Below are positions 15,704-24,254 of a stretch of DNA of 26,389 nt, piece by piece; the first letter of the stretch is position 1; every line of letters begins with the position of its first letter. Source of the stretch: DATHGT01 sp035317605. GTDB lineage: Bacteria; Methylomirabilota; Methylomirabilia; Rokubacteriales; CSP1-6. The notes beneath the pieces were generated by a model. The model saw only the letters and a program-made list of their open reading frames with translations, did no database searches and was not told where the DNA came from. A program made the translations under genes and the position numbers. The stretch is taken from positions 1 to 26,389 of the forward strand of contig DATHGT010000160.1 in the NCBI GenBank assembly GCA_035317605.1, given 5' to 3'.

Positions 15704-17164
15704 TCAGGGACCGGCCTCGCTCGGCGCGAACGCGGGCAGCCAGCGCGGCGCGCCCTTCGAGTCGTCGTCGACGCGCAGCGGACGCAGCTGGACACGCTGA
15801 CCCACGCGGACCTTCGCCGGCTCGGCGTCGACGACGATCGAGAAGATCCGATGCCGGTCGACCTTCACGATCGCGAAGATCCGCGGACCCGTGAAGCCGG
15901 ACGGCAGCCCCGCCTCCTGGACCGTGAACGCGTGAATCGTGCCCTCGGCCGGCAGGTCGATCCACTCGAACGCGTCGAAGCCGCACTCGGGACAGAACCC
16001 GCGCGGCGGCCAGGCCGCCCGCCCGCAGCCGGCGCACGACGTGGTGCTGAGCCGCCCCTCGCCCAGCCGACGGTAGAACTCCGCGAGCTTGTTGTGATCG
16101 GCCGACTCCAGCGGATAGGGATCGACGGCGCGGTAGTACGATTGATTGGATGGGGGGCCTAGCCGCGGGCCCCCCAAGCCCCCCGTCGCTCGGAGCACCC
16201 CGGCGGAGCCGTGGCGCTCCTCGATCTCCGCCTTCAGCCGGCGCAGCAGCGCGCGGACCTTCGCGGTCTCGAACGCGTCACGACGCTCGCCGTCGTAGTC
16301 GAAGAACCCGCGTCCGGTCTTGGGACCCAGCTCGTTGCGGGCGATCTTCTCGTCGACCAGGCGGGCCGCGGCGAAGCGTGAATCGCCGGTGGCCTGCGTC
16401 ATGAAGCGGCTGGCCCGCTGGAGGATGTCGACACCGCCCCAGTCGATGAACTCGAAGATGCCGACCGTGGCGTAGCGAAACCCCATGCCCGCGCGAAACG
16501 CGCGGTCGACGTCTTCCGGCGTCGCCACCCCTTCTTCCACGAGCCGCACGGCCTCGTTCATCAACAGCACCTGAAGTCGCGGCCCGATGAACCCGGGCGA
16601 GTCGCCGCAGCGCACCGGCGTCTTGCCCAGGCGCTCGAGCAACGCGAGCGCGCGATCGACCACGTCAGGCGCGGTGGCCGCGCCCGGAACCACCTCGACC
16701 AGCGGGATGATGTGCGCGGGGTTCAGCCAGTGGGCGACGAGGAAGCGCTCGGGGCCCGGCACGGCGTCAGCGAGATGGCGCGGCGAGATCGTGGAGCTGG
16801 CCGAGGCGATGATCGCGTGGTCGGCCACGCGGTCCTTCAACCGCGTGAACGCCTCGCGCTTGACGTCGAGCAGCTCGGGCAGCGCCTCCTGCACGAACTC
16901 GCACCCGGCGAGGCCATCGAGCCCGATGCCGGTCTCGAGGCGGGCCAGCGCGTCGGCGGCGTCCCTCGGCTTGATTACCCCCTCGTCGACCATCAGGCCG
17001 AGGTCGCGCTCGATCTCGCGCCGCGCGTCGGCCAGCACCGCCTCGGCCTCGGCGCGGGATCGCGGCTTGACGTCGCGCAGCCGGATCTTCCAGCCACCCA
17101 GCGCGAAGGCCAGCGCGATCTGCCGCCCGATCCGTCCCGCCCCCACCACCGCCGCGTCGCTCAT
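15704..17164 (-). CDS. 3-hydroxyacyl-CoA dehydrogenase fused to a DUF35 (Zn-ribbon/OB-fold) domain
   Basis: A 486-residue two-part protein. Residues 1-~315 are an NAD-dependent 3-hydroxyacyl-CoA dehydrogenase: VVGAGRIGRQIA, the Ser region SASSTIS, catalytic His145 in AHWLNP, Glu157 in LVEVV, DSPGFIGPRL, Asn203 in LLMNEA, and GPKTGRGFFDY closing the C-terminal helical domain. Residues ~342-486 are a DUF35 domain with Zn ligands Cys377/Cys380 and Cys391/Cys394 (CAGC-x10-CPEC) and an OB fold (EGTIHAFTVQEAG, ~408-465). DUF35 proteins normally are separate chains that bind thiolases or thiolase-like aldolases and help position acyl-CoA; the thiolase gene is immediately upstream, 4 bases away. Residues ~316-338 are encoded by a palindromic repeat element lying exactly in the linker. 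ATG 17164 is preferred; Met at 17188 is possible but would overlap the thiolase gene. Confidence 0.87.
   Translation of the reverse strand: MSDAAVVGAGRIGRQIALAFALGGWKIRLRDVKPRSRAEAEAVLADARREIERDLGLMVDEGVIKPRDAADALARLETGIGLDGLAGCEFVQEALPELLDVKREAFTRLKDRVADHAIIASASSTISPRHLADAVPGPERFLVAHWLNPAHIIPLVEVVPGAATAPDVVDRALALLERLGKTPVRCGDSPGFIGPRLQVLLMNEAVRLVEEGVATPEDVDRAFRAGMGFRYATVGIFEFIDWGGVDILQRASRFMTQATGDSRFAAARLVDEKIARNELGPKTGRGFFDYDGERRDAFETAKVRALLRRLKAEIEERHGSAGVLRATGGLGGPRLGPPSNQSYYRAVDPYPLESADHNKLAEFYRRLGEGRLSTTSCAGCGRAAWPPRGFCPECGFDAFEWIDLPAEGTIHAFTVQEAGLPSGFTGPRIFAIVKVDRHRIFSIVVDAEPAKVRVGQRVQLRPLRVDDDSKGAPRWLPAFAPSEAGP
16151..16223 (-). repeat. Palindromic element, copy A (inside dehydrogenase-DUF35 gene)
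   Basis: A 73-base GC-rich element made of two hairpins. The first has an 8-bp perfect stem GGGGGGCC (16152-16159) / GGCCCCCC (16168-16175). The second, around 16195-16217, pairs CCCCGGC with GCCGTGG around GGA with one mismatch. It closely matches copies B and C. Translated in the host frame it encodes a Gly/Arg/Pro-rich linker without stops. Confidence 0.8.
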
Positions 17165-17168
17165 GGGA

Positions 17169-18335
17169 TCACGCCGGGTCCGACCCATAGATCATGACCA
17201 CGTGCTCGCCCATGCCGCTGTTGTTGTGGGTGAGCGCGACGGCGGCGTCGGGGACCTGGCGCGCGCCCGCCTCGCCGCGGAGCTGGACGAACGCCTCGGC
17301 GGCCTGGGCCACGCCGGTGGCGCCGAGGGGATGGCCGCAGCCGATGAGCCCGCCGCGCGGGTTGACGACCACGTCGCCGCCGTAGTCGCTCCGGCCCGCG
17401 GCCACGAACGCTCCGGCCTCGCCCTTGCGACAGAAGCCCAGCTCCTCGTAGGCGATCAGCTCGGCGATCGCGAAGCAGTCGTGGACCTCGGCCAGATCAA
17501 CGTCCCGCGCACCGATCCCGGCCATGCGGTACGCCGACTCGGCGGCCCGCGAGAGCGCGGGCCAGCGCGCGTAGTCCTCGTCGAGCGAGGTGAGCTGGAA
17601 CCCGTCGAGGGCCTGCCCGGTCCCCCGGATCCACACGGGCTGATCGGTGAGGTCTCGTGCGCGTTCTTCGCTGGCCAGGATGACCGCCGCCCCCCCATCG
17701 GTGATCGGCGAGCACATGAACAATCTCAGCGGGGTCGAGATCATGCGCGAGCCCAGCACCTGATCGACGGTCGCGCCCTTGTTGAAGTGCGCGTTGGGGT
17801 TCTTGGCCGCGTGGTTGTGGTTCTTCACCCCGACCAGCGCGAGCTGCTCCTCGGTCGTCCCGTACTCGGCCATGTGGCGCTGCGCCGCCAGCGCGAAGCA
17901 CGGCGGCGCGGTCAGCCCGAACGCCGCTTCCCACTCGCGGTCCACCCCCGTCCCCATGTTGAGGACGGCTTCGTCTCCCGAGGGCTGGTTGAGCTTCTCC
18001 ACGCCGAGCACCATCACGAGGTCCGCCAGCCCGGCGGCGATGAACGCGTAGGCGTAGCGGATGCCCACGGTCCCCGAGGCGCACATGTGCTCGGTCCGCG
18101 CCGAGAGCGTGCTCGGCCGGATCCCCAGCGCCTCCGCGGCCAGCGACGCGATGTGACTCTGAAACGCGGTGCGCTCCGGCATCACCGATCCCACCACGAG
18201 CCCGTCGAGATCACGCGGCTTGAGCCCCGCCGAATCGAAGCACGCCTTCCCCGCCTCCCAGATCAGATCCCGGTACGACGCCTTGCGCACCCCGAACTTC
18301 GTCACAGCAGCCCCCACAAGCGCGACCCGGTTCAT
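17169..18335 (-). CDS. Thiolase family protein, SCP2/acetyl-CoA acetyltransferase-like
   Basis: A 388-residue thiolase-fold protein. The nucleophilic Cys85 lies in EHMCASG, His285 in VHDCFA, and His335 in GCGHPLGATG. The usual C-terminal Cys-x-Gly motif is replaced by HNNSGMG, as in SCP2-type thiolases and their aldolase-like relatives. Such proteins cleave 3-oxoacyl-CoA, or do retro-aldol cleavage of branched hydroxyacyl-CoA, and often need a DUF35 partner. Here that partner is encoded as the C-terminal part of the next gene. The start at 18335 has AAGG-type Shine-Dalgarno 7 bases away. The choice between thiolytic and retro-aldol chemistry cannot be made from sequence. Confidence 0.9.
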   Translation of the reverse strand: MNRVALVGAAVTKFGVRKASYRDLIWEAGKACFDSAGLKPRDLDGLVVGSVMPERTAFQSHIASLAAEALGIRPSTLSARTEHMCASGTVGIRYAYAFIAAGLADLVMVLGVEKLNQPSGDEAVLNMGTGVDREWEAAFGLTAPPCFALAAQRHMAEYGTTEEQLALVGVKNHNHAAKNPNAHFNKGATVDQVLGSRMISTPLRLFMCSPITDGGAAVILASEERARDLTDQPVWIRGTGQALDGFQLTSLDEDYARWPALSRAAESAYRMAGIGARDVDLAEVHDCFAIAELIAYEELGFCRKGEAGAFVAAGRSDYGGDVVVNPRGGLIGCGHPLGATGVAQAAEAFVQLRGEAGARQVPDAAVALTHNNSGMGEHVVMIYGSDPA

Positions 18336-18384
18336 CTCCTCACCTTCTCGCCCGGACAGACGAGGGATGGTCCGCTGCGCTCGG

Positions 18385-19557
18385 TCATGGTGCGTCGGCT
18401 CCGTAGGCGGTGGCGCGGTCCCAGGCGAGGTCGCGGCTGATCACCAGGCGCAGGATCTCGGACGTGCCGCCGCCGGGGAGCAGGAAGCGGGCGTCGCGGA
18501 AGTAGCGCTGGATCGGATATTCCATGGCCAGGCCGTACGAGGCCAGGATGCGCGACGCCTCGTCGGTGATGCGGACGGCGGTCTCGGACGCGAAGAGCTT
18601 GGCCATCGCGGCCTCGCGCGTGACTGTGCGGCCGGCGTCGATGGCTCCGGCGGCCTGATAGGTCACCAGCGTCGCGGCGTGCAGCGACGTCAGCATGTCG
18701 GCGAGCTTGAAGCCGATGGCCTGGTGCTCGGCGATGGGCTTGCCGAACGTCACCCGCTGGCGCGCGTAGGCGAGCGCTCCGTCGTAGGCGGCGCGGGCCA
18801 GGCCGACCGACAGCGCGGCGGTCATCACCCGGATCTCGGACAGAATGGTCCCGACCTTCTCGACGCCGCCGGTGTCTCCGCCGAGACAGTGCTCGGCGGG
18901 GACTTCGACGTCGTCGAGCAGGATCTCGCCGGTGACGGATGCGCGCACCGACATCTTCTCGATCGCCTTGCCCAGCGTGATCCCCCGCATCGAGGCGCGG
19001 TCGAGGAGGAACAGCGCGATGTTCTTCATCCCTCGCTCGCCGGACGTCTTGGCGGCGACGGTCAGGAGGTCGGCCACCGGCGCGTTGGTCACCCACGTCT
19101 TGGTGCCCTTGAGGATCCATCCGTCCCCGTGGCGCTCGGCGCGGGTCGAGAGGTTCGCGAGATCGGAGCCGGCGTTGGGCTCGGTGAGCGCGAAGGTCGC
19201 GATGAGATCGCCGCGGAGCGCGGGCGCGAGATAGCGCTCGCGCAGCGCTTCGGAGCCGTAGCGATAGATGAAGTACGTCCCCATCAGCGACTGCATCGCA
19301 GACGCCGCGGCCAGCGACATCGAGCCCCGCGCCAGCTCCTCCGCGAACAAGCAATAGGTCACCATGTCGCTGCCCGCGCCGCCGTAGGTCTCGGGATAGC
19401 GCAGGCCGAAGTAGCCCAGCTCGCCGACCCGGCGGAAGAGGGCGGCCGGAAACTCGCCGCGCTCGTCGATCGCATCGGCCGCCGGCACGACCTCAGCGTC
19501 GACGAAGCGGGCCACGGCTCGCCGGAAGCTCTCGTGCTCGGGAGTGAACGCGATCAT
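18385..19557 (-). CDS. Acyl-CoA dehydrogenase family protein lacking the usual catalytic Glu
   Basis: A 390-residue flavoprotein with the full acyl-CoA dehydrogenase fold: N-terminal helices (FTPEHESFRRAVARFVD), the FAD/substrate segment FALTEPNAGSDLANLSTRA, KGTKTWVTNA, and ARQRVTFGKPIAEHQAIGFKLADM. In most family members the catalytic base is the Glu of the Y-E-G-T-x-E segment; here the segment reads LPGGGTSEI, so Gly363 stands at that place. The alternative isovaleryl-CoA-dehydrogenase-type Glu just before the helix-G Arg is Ile (LSEIRVM), though a Glu sits two positions before that Arg. It may be a dehydrogenase with another base, a reductase, or a non-oxidising relative. ATG 19557 overlaps the hyuB stop by four bases (ATGA), so it is coupled to HyuB. 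Confidence 0.88.
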   Translation of the reverse strand: MIAFTPEHESFRRAVARFVDAEVVPAADAIDERGEFPAALFRRVGELGYFGLRYPETYGGAGSDMVTYCLFAEELARGSMSLAAASAMQSLMGTYFIYRYGSEALRERYLAPALRGDLIATFALTEPNAGSDLANLSTRAERHGDGWILKGTKTWVTNAPVADLLTVAAKTSGERGMKNIALFLLDRASMRGITLGKAIEKMSVRASVTGEILLDDVEVPAEHCLGGDTGGVEKVGTILSEIRVMTAALSVGLARAAYDGALAYARQRVTFGKPIAEHQAIGFKLADMLTSLHAATLVTYQAAGAIDAGRTVTREAAMAKLFASETAVRITDEASRILASYGLAMEYPIQRYFRDARFLLPGGGTSEILRLVISRDLAWDRATAYGADAP

Positions 19558-21335
19558 GACGTCGGGACCGCGGGACGGCGCGGCGCCCGATCGTTCGCCG
19601 CGCGCTCACGCATCGACAGGCGCAACGCGCGCGTCGCCTCGTCGTCCACACCGAGATCGACGCCGTCACCGGTGATGACCACGCCGTACTCGCGCCGCGC
19701 CGCCTCGATGGACACGTATTCGTCCAGCACGTCGTCGAGCACGCGCGCGGGGTCGCGCGCCAGCGGGTCGCCGTAGCCGCCCGCGCCCGATTGCTGGAAA
19801 GAGATCACGTCGCCGAACGCGAACTCGCGCGACTGCTTGCCGTGGACGATCTGCTCGTCGGGGCCGGGGTTGATCAGCGTTCGCGCCAGCGCGCCGCTCC
19901 TTCCACCGTACAGCCCGTAGGGCGCGAAGCGCTGGCGCTCGGAGAGATTGGTCAGCTTGCCCTCGTCGGCGAGGAAGCGCAGATCGCGCCGCAGCCCGCA
20001 GCCCCCGCGAAACCGGCCGGCCCCCGCCGAATCGGGGATCAGCTCGAAGCGCTCGACCACGATCGGCTGCGTCGCCTCCTGCGCCTCGACCGGGATGTTC
20101 GACGCGTTGAACGCCATGGCCATCGCCTCGCAGCCGTCCTTGGTCGCGCGCGCGCCCGTCCCCGAGAGCACCAGCTCGTAGGCGACGAAGCGACGCCCGC
20201 GCCCGCGGTCCCAGCCGCCGAACGTCGGGTTCGCGAAGTGCGAGGACGCGGCGGCGACGCGTTCCGGTAAAGCCGGGGCGAGAGCGCCGATCACCGCCTC
20301 GAACGTGCGATAGCAGATGATGGCCCGCGGTCCCCCGCCCGCCGGCGGACGCGGATTCAAGAACGAACCCTCCGGCGCCTTCACGGTGATCGGACGCAGG
20401 GCGCCCTCGTTCATCGGACCGTACGGATCGGTCAGGCACTTGATCGCCGCGTACGAGTACGAGCGCGTGTAGTTGATGTAGGAGTTCAGGCCCGACGCGG
20501 TCTGCGGGCTCGAGCCCTCGTAGTCGACCGTCACCGCGTCGCCGTCGACGGTGACGGTCACGAACACGCGCAGCGGATCGGTGCCCGGCCCCCAGTCGTC
20601 GAGGAAATCCTCGAACGTGTAGACGCCGTCGGGCACCGCGCGGATGGCCGCGCGCATGTTGGCCTCCGTCCGCGCCACGATCTCGTCCATGGCCGCGACG
20701 AGCGTCTCACGACCGTATCGGCGCGCGAGCTCGGCCAGGCGCAGCTCGCCCACGCGCAGCGCGCTCCGCTGGGCTCGCAGATCGCCCAGCACTTTCTCCG
20801 GCGTGCGGCTGTTGGCGGCGATGATGCCGACGATGCCCTCCTGCTCCTCGTAGCGCCGCCATACTTTAGTCGGCGGGATGCGCAGGCCTTCCTGGAAATA
20901 GTCGAAGATGCCCTCCACACCTTGACTGCCCGGCCGCTGCCCGCCGACGTCGGTGTGGTGGAGGATGTTGACCACGAAGCCGATCAGCGCGCCGTCCTCG
21001 AACACCGGCTGGGTGATGAAGAAGTCAGGAAGATGTCCGGAGCCGAGCAGCGGATCGTTCAGCAGGATCGCGTCCCCGGGCTCCAGCGTCGCGACCGGAT
21101 GGGCCGCCAGCGCGTTGGCCACGGCGAACGACATGGCGCCCATGTGCCCGGGGCTGTAGGGTCCCTGCGCGACCATGCGACCGGCGGCGTCGAACACGGC
21201 CACCGAAAAGTCCTGCCCCTCGCGCGCCTGCTCGGAGTACGCGGTCCGGTGCACGGTGGTGCCGATCTCCACGGCGATCGATTGCAGCGCGCCCCACACC
21301 ACGCCCAGCGTGATCGGATCGACGCGGGCGGTCAC
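19554..21335 (-). CDS. hyuB: Hydantoinase B/oxoprolinase family protein (HyuB-like)
   Basis: A 593-residue HyuB chain: DPITLGVVWGALQSIAVEIG, GQDFSVAVFDAAGRMVAQGPYSPGHMG pattern, DAILLNDPLLGSGHLPDFF, GAGRFRGGCGLRRDL and the C-terminal GAGGYGDPLARDP are all family hallmarks. It should form a complex with the HyuA chain just upstream for ATP-dependent opening of a cyclic amide (hydantoin, 5-oxoproline, lactam) or for an acetone/acetophenone-carboxylase-type reaction. The start is GTG 21335, whose GTGA overlaps the hyuA stop by four bases; the frame open further upstream (to 21485) lies in hyuA. Substrate specificity cannot be read from sequence. Confidence 0.93.
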   Translation of the reverse strand: MTARVDPITLGVVWGALQSIAVEIGTTVHRTAYSEQAREGQDFSVAVFDAAGRMVAQGPYSPGHMGAMSFAVANALAAHPVATLEPGDAILLNDPLLGSGHLPDFFITQPVFEDGALIGFVVNILHHTDVGGQRPGSQGVEGIFDYFQEGLRIPPTKVWRRYEEQEGIVGIIAANSRTPEKVLGDLRAQRSALRVGELRLAELARRYGRETLVAAMDEIVARTEANMRAAIRAVPDGVYTFEDFLDDWGPGTDPLRVFVTVTVDGDAVTVDYEGSSPQTASGLNSYINYTRSYSYAAIKCLTDPYGPMNEGALRPITVKAPEGSFLNPRPPAGGGPRAIICYRTFEAVIGALAPALPERVAAASSHFANPTFGGWDRGRGRRFVAYELVLSGTGARATKDGCEAMAMAFNASNIPVEAQEATQPIVVERFELIPDSAGAGRFRGGCGLRRDLRFLADEGKLTNLSERQRFAPYGLYGGRSGALARTLINPGPDEQIVHGKQSREFAFGDVISFQQSGAGGYGDPLARDPARVLDDVLDEYVSIEAARREYGVVITGDGVDLGVDDEATRALRLSMRERAANDRAPRRPAVPTS

Positions 21336-23413
21336 CGGCCGACTCCGACGAGGAGGCTCGCGTACTCGTCCACCACCGCCTCCACGCCCGGCGGCAACAC
21401 CGTGGTCGACTCGCGCTCCTCCACGATCGCGGGGCCGGTCAGCGTGATGCCCGCGGGCAGCGCGTGACGGTCGTAGATCGGGCACTCGAGATACCCCGGC
21501 ACCTCCGGAAAGTACGCGCGCCGGACGCCCTTGCGCGCGCCGTCGCCGGAGCGGGGCGGCTGCTTGGCCAGCGCCACGCGCGGCGCGCCGCCGACGGCGG
21601 AGAGCTTCCAGGTCACGACCTCCACCGGCTCGCGCGGGTTCGCGTAGCCGTAGCGGGCGGCGTAGATCTCGTCGAAGCTGGCGCGCAGCCCCGCCAGCGC
21701 GGCGGCGTCGAGCGGACCGGCGGGCACGGGAACGTTCAGCTCGTAGCCCTGGCCGACGTAGCGCGCATCCGCCGAACGGACGAGGGTGATCGCGCCGGCG
21801 GAGTCGTCGGCGGTCCCGCCCCGCGTCGAGTCGCGGACGACCGCGAGGGCCTGCTCCGCCATCTCGTCATAGATCGCCCTGAGCCGGAGGGGATCGAGGT
21901 CCTCGACGCGCCGCTGGTACGTCCGCGCGACGTCGAACCTCACCTCGGCCGACAGGAGTCCGATCGCCGCGGTGACCCCGGCGGCGGCGGGCAGGATCAC
22001 CCGCGGGATTCCCAGCGTCTGGGCGAGCCGGCACCCGTGCACCGGCCCCGAGCCACCGAAGGCCACCAGCGCGAGATCGCGCGGATCGCGCCCGCGCTCG
22101 ATCGAGACCACGCGCGTGGCCAGCTCCATGTTGGTGTTGACGATCGCGTGAATGCCCCACGCCGCCTGCTCGAGCGAGAGCCCGAGGGGACGCGCGACCC
22201 GCTCTTCGATCGCCCGCGCCGCGGCGCCCGCGTGGAGACGCAGCGTGCCGCCGGCGAAGAACTCGGGATTCAGATAGCCGAGCACGAGGTTGGCGTCGGT
22301 CACCGTGGGCTCGGTGCCGCCGCGGCCGTAGCAGACCGGACCCGGCGTGGAGGACGCGCTCTCCGGGCCGACCGCGATGACGCCCAGCCGGGCCCGCGCG
22401 ATCGATCCGCCGCCGGCGCCGATCTCCACGAGGTCGAGGGCGTGGATGTTCATGGGCAGCCCGCTCCCCGGCGCGTTCTGCACGCGGCACAGCTCGAACG
22501 CCGCCGTCGTCGACGGCCGGCCGTCCTCGATCAGCGCGAGCTTGGCCGTGGTGCCGCCCATGTCGAAGGCCACGAGATCGCGCTGCCCCGCGAGCTCGCC
22601 ATAGGTGGCGGCCATCAACGCCCCCGCCGCCGGTCCCGACTCGATCATGCGCACGGGATGGCGCTCCATCGCCTCCGCCCCGGCCATGCCGCCCGACGAC
22701 TGCATGACGAACAGGGGGCCCCGACATCCACGCTCGGCCAGCGCCGCCTGCAGGCCGCGCAGGTAGTGGCGCAGCGCGGTCATCACGTAGGCGTTGACGA
22801 CCGTCGTCGACGTCCGCTCGTACTCGCGGAACGTCGGCGAGACTTCGTGCGAGAGGGTCACGGTGACGTGCGGCGCTTCCTCGGCGACCAGCGCGGCGAC
22901 GCGCTGCTCGTGCACGGGATTGAGGTAGGCGTGCAGCAGGCACACCGCGAGCGTGGTCACCCCGCGCTCGGCGAGCCCGCGGATGGCGCGCCGCGCGTCG
23001 GCGTCGTCGAGCGGGGTGCGGATCGACCCGTCGGCGAGCACGCGCTCGGTCACTTCGCCGATGAGCCGGCGGGGGATCAGCGGGCGGGGCTTCTCGATCT
23101 GGAGGTCGTAGACCTGATAGCGCTTCTCACGCCCGATCAGCAGCACGTCGCGGAAACCGCGCGTGGTGAGCAGCCCGACGCCGCGCGCCTTGCCCTCGAT
23201 CACCACGTTGGATCCGAGCGTGGTGCCGTGCACGAGCTGGGCGACGTCGCTCCACGCCACCCCGGCGGCGGCCAGCAGCTCGTCGAGTCCGGCCAGGCAC
23301 GCCTCCGACGGATCGGGATAGGTGGTGAGCCGCTTGCCCGTGATCACTTCGCCCGTCGGCGACTGGAGCGCGAAGTCGGTGAAGGTGCCCCCGACGTCAA
23401 GACCTATCCGCAT
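21332..23413 (-). CDS. hyuA: Hydantoinase/oxoprolinase family protein (HyuA-like, ATP-binding)
   Basis: A 693-residue HyuA chain of the ASKHA fold. It starts MRIGLDVGGTFTDFAL, the N-terminal phosphate loop, followed by VHGTTLGSNVVIEGK, GFRDVLLIGREKRYQVYDL and the second phosphate motif AFDMGGTTAKLAL (Asp284). VAFGGSGPVHGCRLAQTLGI is present near the C-terminal half. The protein would phosphorylate a cyclic amide oxygen to allow ring opening with HyuB. ATG 23413 fits the family but has no good Shine-Dalgarno, because the whole leader is palindromic element copy B. A TTG at 23470, inside that element and preceded by GAGGAG at 9-base spacing, would add 19 residues and is a realistic alternative. 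Confidence 0.92.
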   Translation of the reverse strand: MRIGLDVGGTFTDFALQSPTGEVITGKRLTTYPDPSEACLAGLDELLAAAGVAWSDVAQLVHGTTLGSNVVIEGKARGVGLLTTRGFRDVLLIGREKRYQVYDLQIEKPRPLIPRRLIGEVTERVLADGSIRTPLDDADARRAIRGLAERGVTTLAVCLLHAYLNPVHEQRVAALVAEEAPHVTVTLSHEVSPTFREYERTSTTVVNAYVMTALRHYLRGLQAALAERGCRGPLFVMQSSGGMAGAEAMERHPVRMIESGPAAGALMAATYGELAGQRDLVAFDMGGTTAKLALIEDGRPSTTAAFELCRVQNAPGSGLPMNIHALDLVEIGAGGGSIARARLGVIAVGPESASSTPGPVCYGRGGTEPTVTDANLVLGYLNPEFFAGGTLRLHAGAAARAIEERVARPLGLSLEQAAWGIHAIVNTNMELATRVVSIERGRDPRDLALVAFGGSGPVHGCRLAQTLGIPRVILPAAAGVTAAIGLLSAEVRFDVARTYQRRVEDLDPLRLRAIYDEMAEQALAVVRDSTRGGTADDSAGAITLVRSADARYVGQGYELNVPVPAGPLDAAALAGLRASFDEIYAARYGYANPREPVEVVTWKLSAVGGAPRVALAKQPPRSGDGARKGVRRAYFPEVPGYLECPIYDRHALPAGITLTGPAIVEERESTTVLPPGVEAVVDEYASLLVGVGR

Positions 23414-23486
23414 GGGGGGCCTAGCCACGGGCCCCCCAAGCCCCCCGGGCGCTCGTCGCGCCCCGGCCAAGCCGGGGCACTCCTCG
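23413..23486 (-). repeat. Palindromic element, copy B (hyuA leader)
   Basis: A 74-base element nearly identical to copy A in its first half (GGGGGGCC loop GGCCCCCC, then AAGCCCCCC). Its second hairpin is perfect: CCCCGGC (23461-23467) and GCCGGGG (23471-23477) around CAA. It fills the gap between the GntR stop (23498) and the hyuA ATG, which it overlaps by the start-codon A/T side. It therefore supplies the ribosome-landing region of hyuA. Confidence 0.8.
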
Positions 23487-23497
23487 AATCCACACTC

Positions 23498-24235
23498 CTA
23501 GCTCCGGCGCTCCGCGCGCTCCGGGCGCGAGAAGGTGACCCGGTAGGGATAGCGCCGGCACGCCTGATAGGTGATCGCGTACTCGACGGGCTCGCCGCCC
23601 ACCGCGAAGTAGGTGCGCTCGAAGCACAGGATCGGCGAGCGCGGGCGGATCTGGAGCAGCTCGGCGATGCGCCGGGGGGCCAGCGCGGCGTCCACCACCT
23701 GCTCCATGTACTTGACGGGCACGCCCACGTGACGCTCGATGGTGGCCAGGATCGACGTCTTCGAGAGGTCCTCGTGCTCGATCGCGCGCCCGATGGCCGG
23801 TGGCACATAGGTGGTGACGTGCTGGAAGGGCCCGGTGTCTCCGTGACGCACGCCGACGATCTGGAAGGCCAGCGAGCCGGGGGGCAGGCGCAGGGCCTGG
23901 GCGATGTTCGGCGGCACCCGCACGGTCTCCCGCGTGATGATCTTGAACCACGTCTCGTCCCCGAGCGCGATCATGTCGCCGAGCGAGCCGATCACGCGCA
24001 GCCGCCGATCGCCATTGGCCGACGGGGTGCTGAAGGTGCCGCGCCCGGCGTGGCGGTAGAGCAACCCCTCCTGCACGAGCACGTCGAGGGCCTGGCGGAT
24101 GGTGGGCCGACTCACGTTGAACCGCGCGCAGAGCTGGTGCTCGGACTCGATGCGCTCGCCCTCGCCGCGCAGGTCACCGCGCAGGGTCTCGGCGATCTGG
24201 AGATACCGGGGGACACGGGGACGGTCATTCACCAC
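23498..24235 (-). CDS. GntR family transcriptional regulator, HutC subfamily (UTRA domain)
   Basis: A regulator of about 245 residues. The N-terminal winged helix (YLQIAETLRGDL ... SEHQLCARFNVSRPTIRQALDVLVQEGLLYRHAGRGTF) is clear, and the rest is a UTRA ligand-binding domain (GVRHGDTGPFQHVTTYVPP, ILCFERTYFAVGGEPVEYA, YPYRVTFSR). HutC-type repressors sense small metabolites of the pathway they control. The start GTG 24235 (or GTG 24232) is preferred because GGAGG lies 5-8 bases upstream and it leaves a normal N-terminus. ATG 24265 is also in frame but would place the palindrome TGTCTAGACA inside the coding start. The gene sits between the hydrolase and hyuA, and so probably controls the operon. 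Confidence 0.87.
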   Translation of the reverse strand: MVNDRPRVPRYLQIAETLRGDLRGEGERIESEHQLCARFNVSRPTIRQALDVLVQEGLLYRHAGRGTFSTPSANGDRRLRVIGSLGDMIALGDETWFKIITRETVRVPPNIAQALRLPPGSLAFQIVGVRHGDTGPFQHVTTYVPPAIGRAIEHEDLSKTSILATIERHVGVPVKYMEQVVDAALAPRRIAELLQIRPRSPILCFERTYFAVGGEPVEYAITYQACRRYPYRVTFSRPERAERRS

Positions 24236-24254
24236 GGCAGCCTCCGCGAGAATT

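Noticed and set aside
16587..18440. 617-codon plus-strand frame opposite the thiolase and dehydrogenase genes
   Set aside because: Antisense shadow of two confidently assigned genes.
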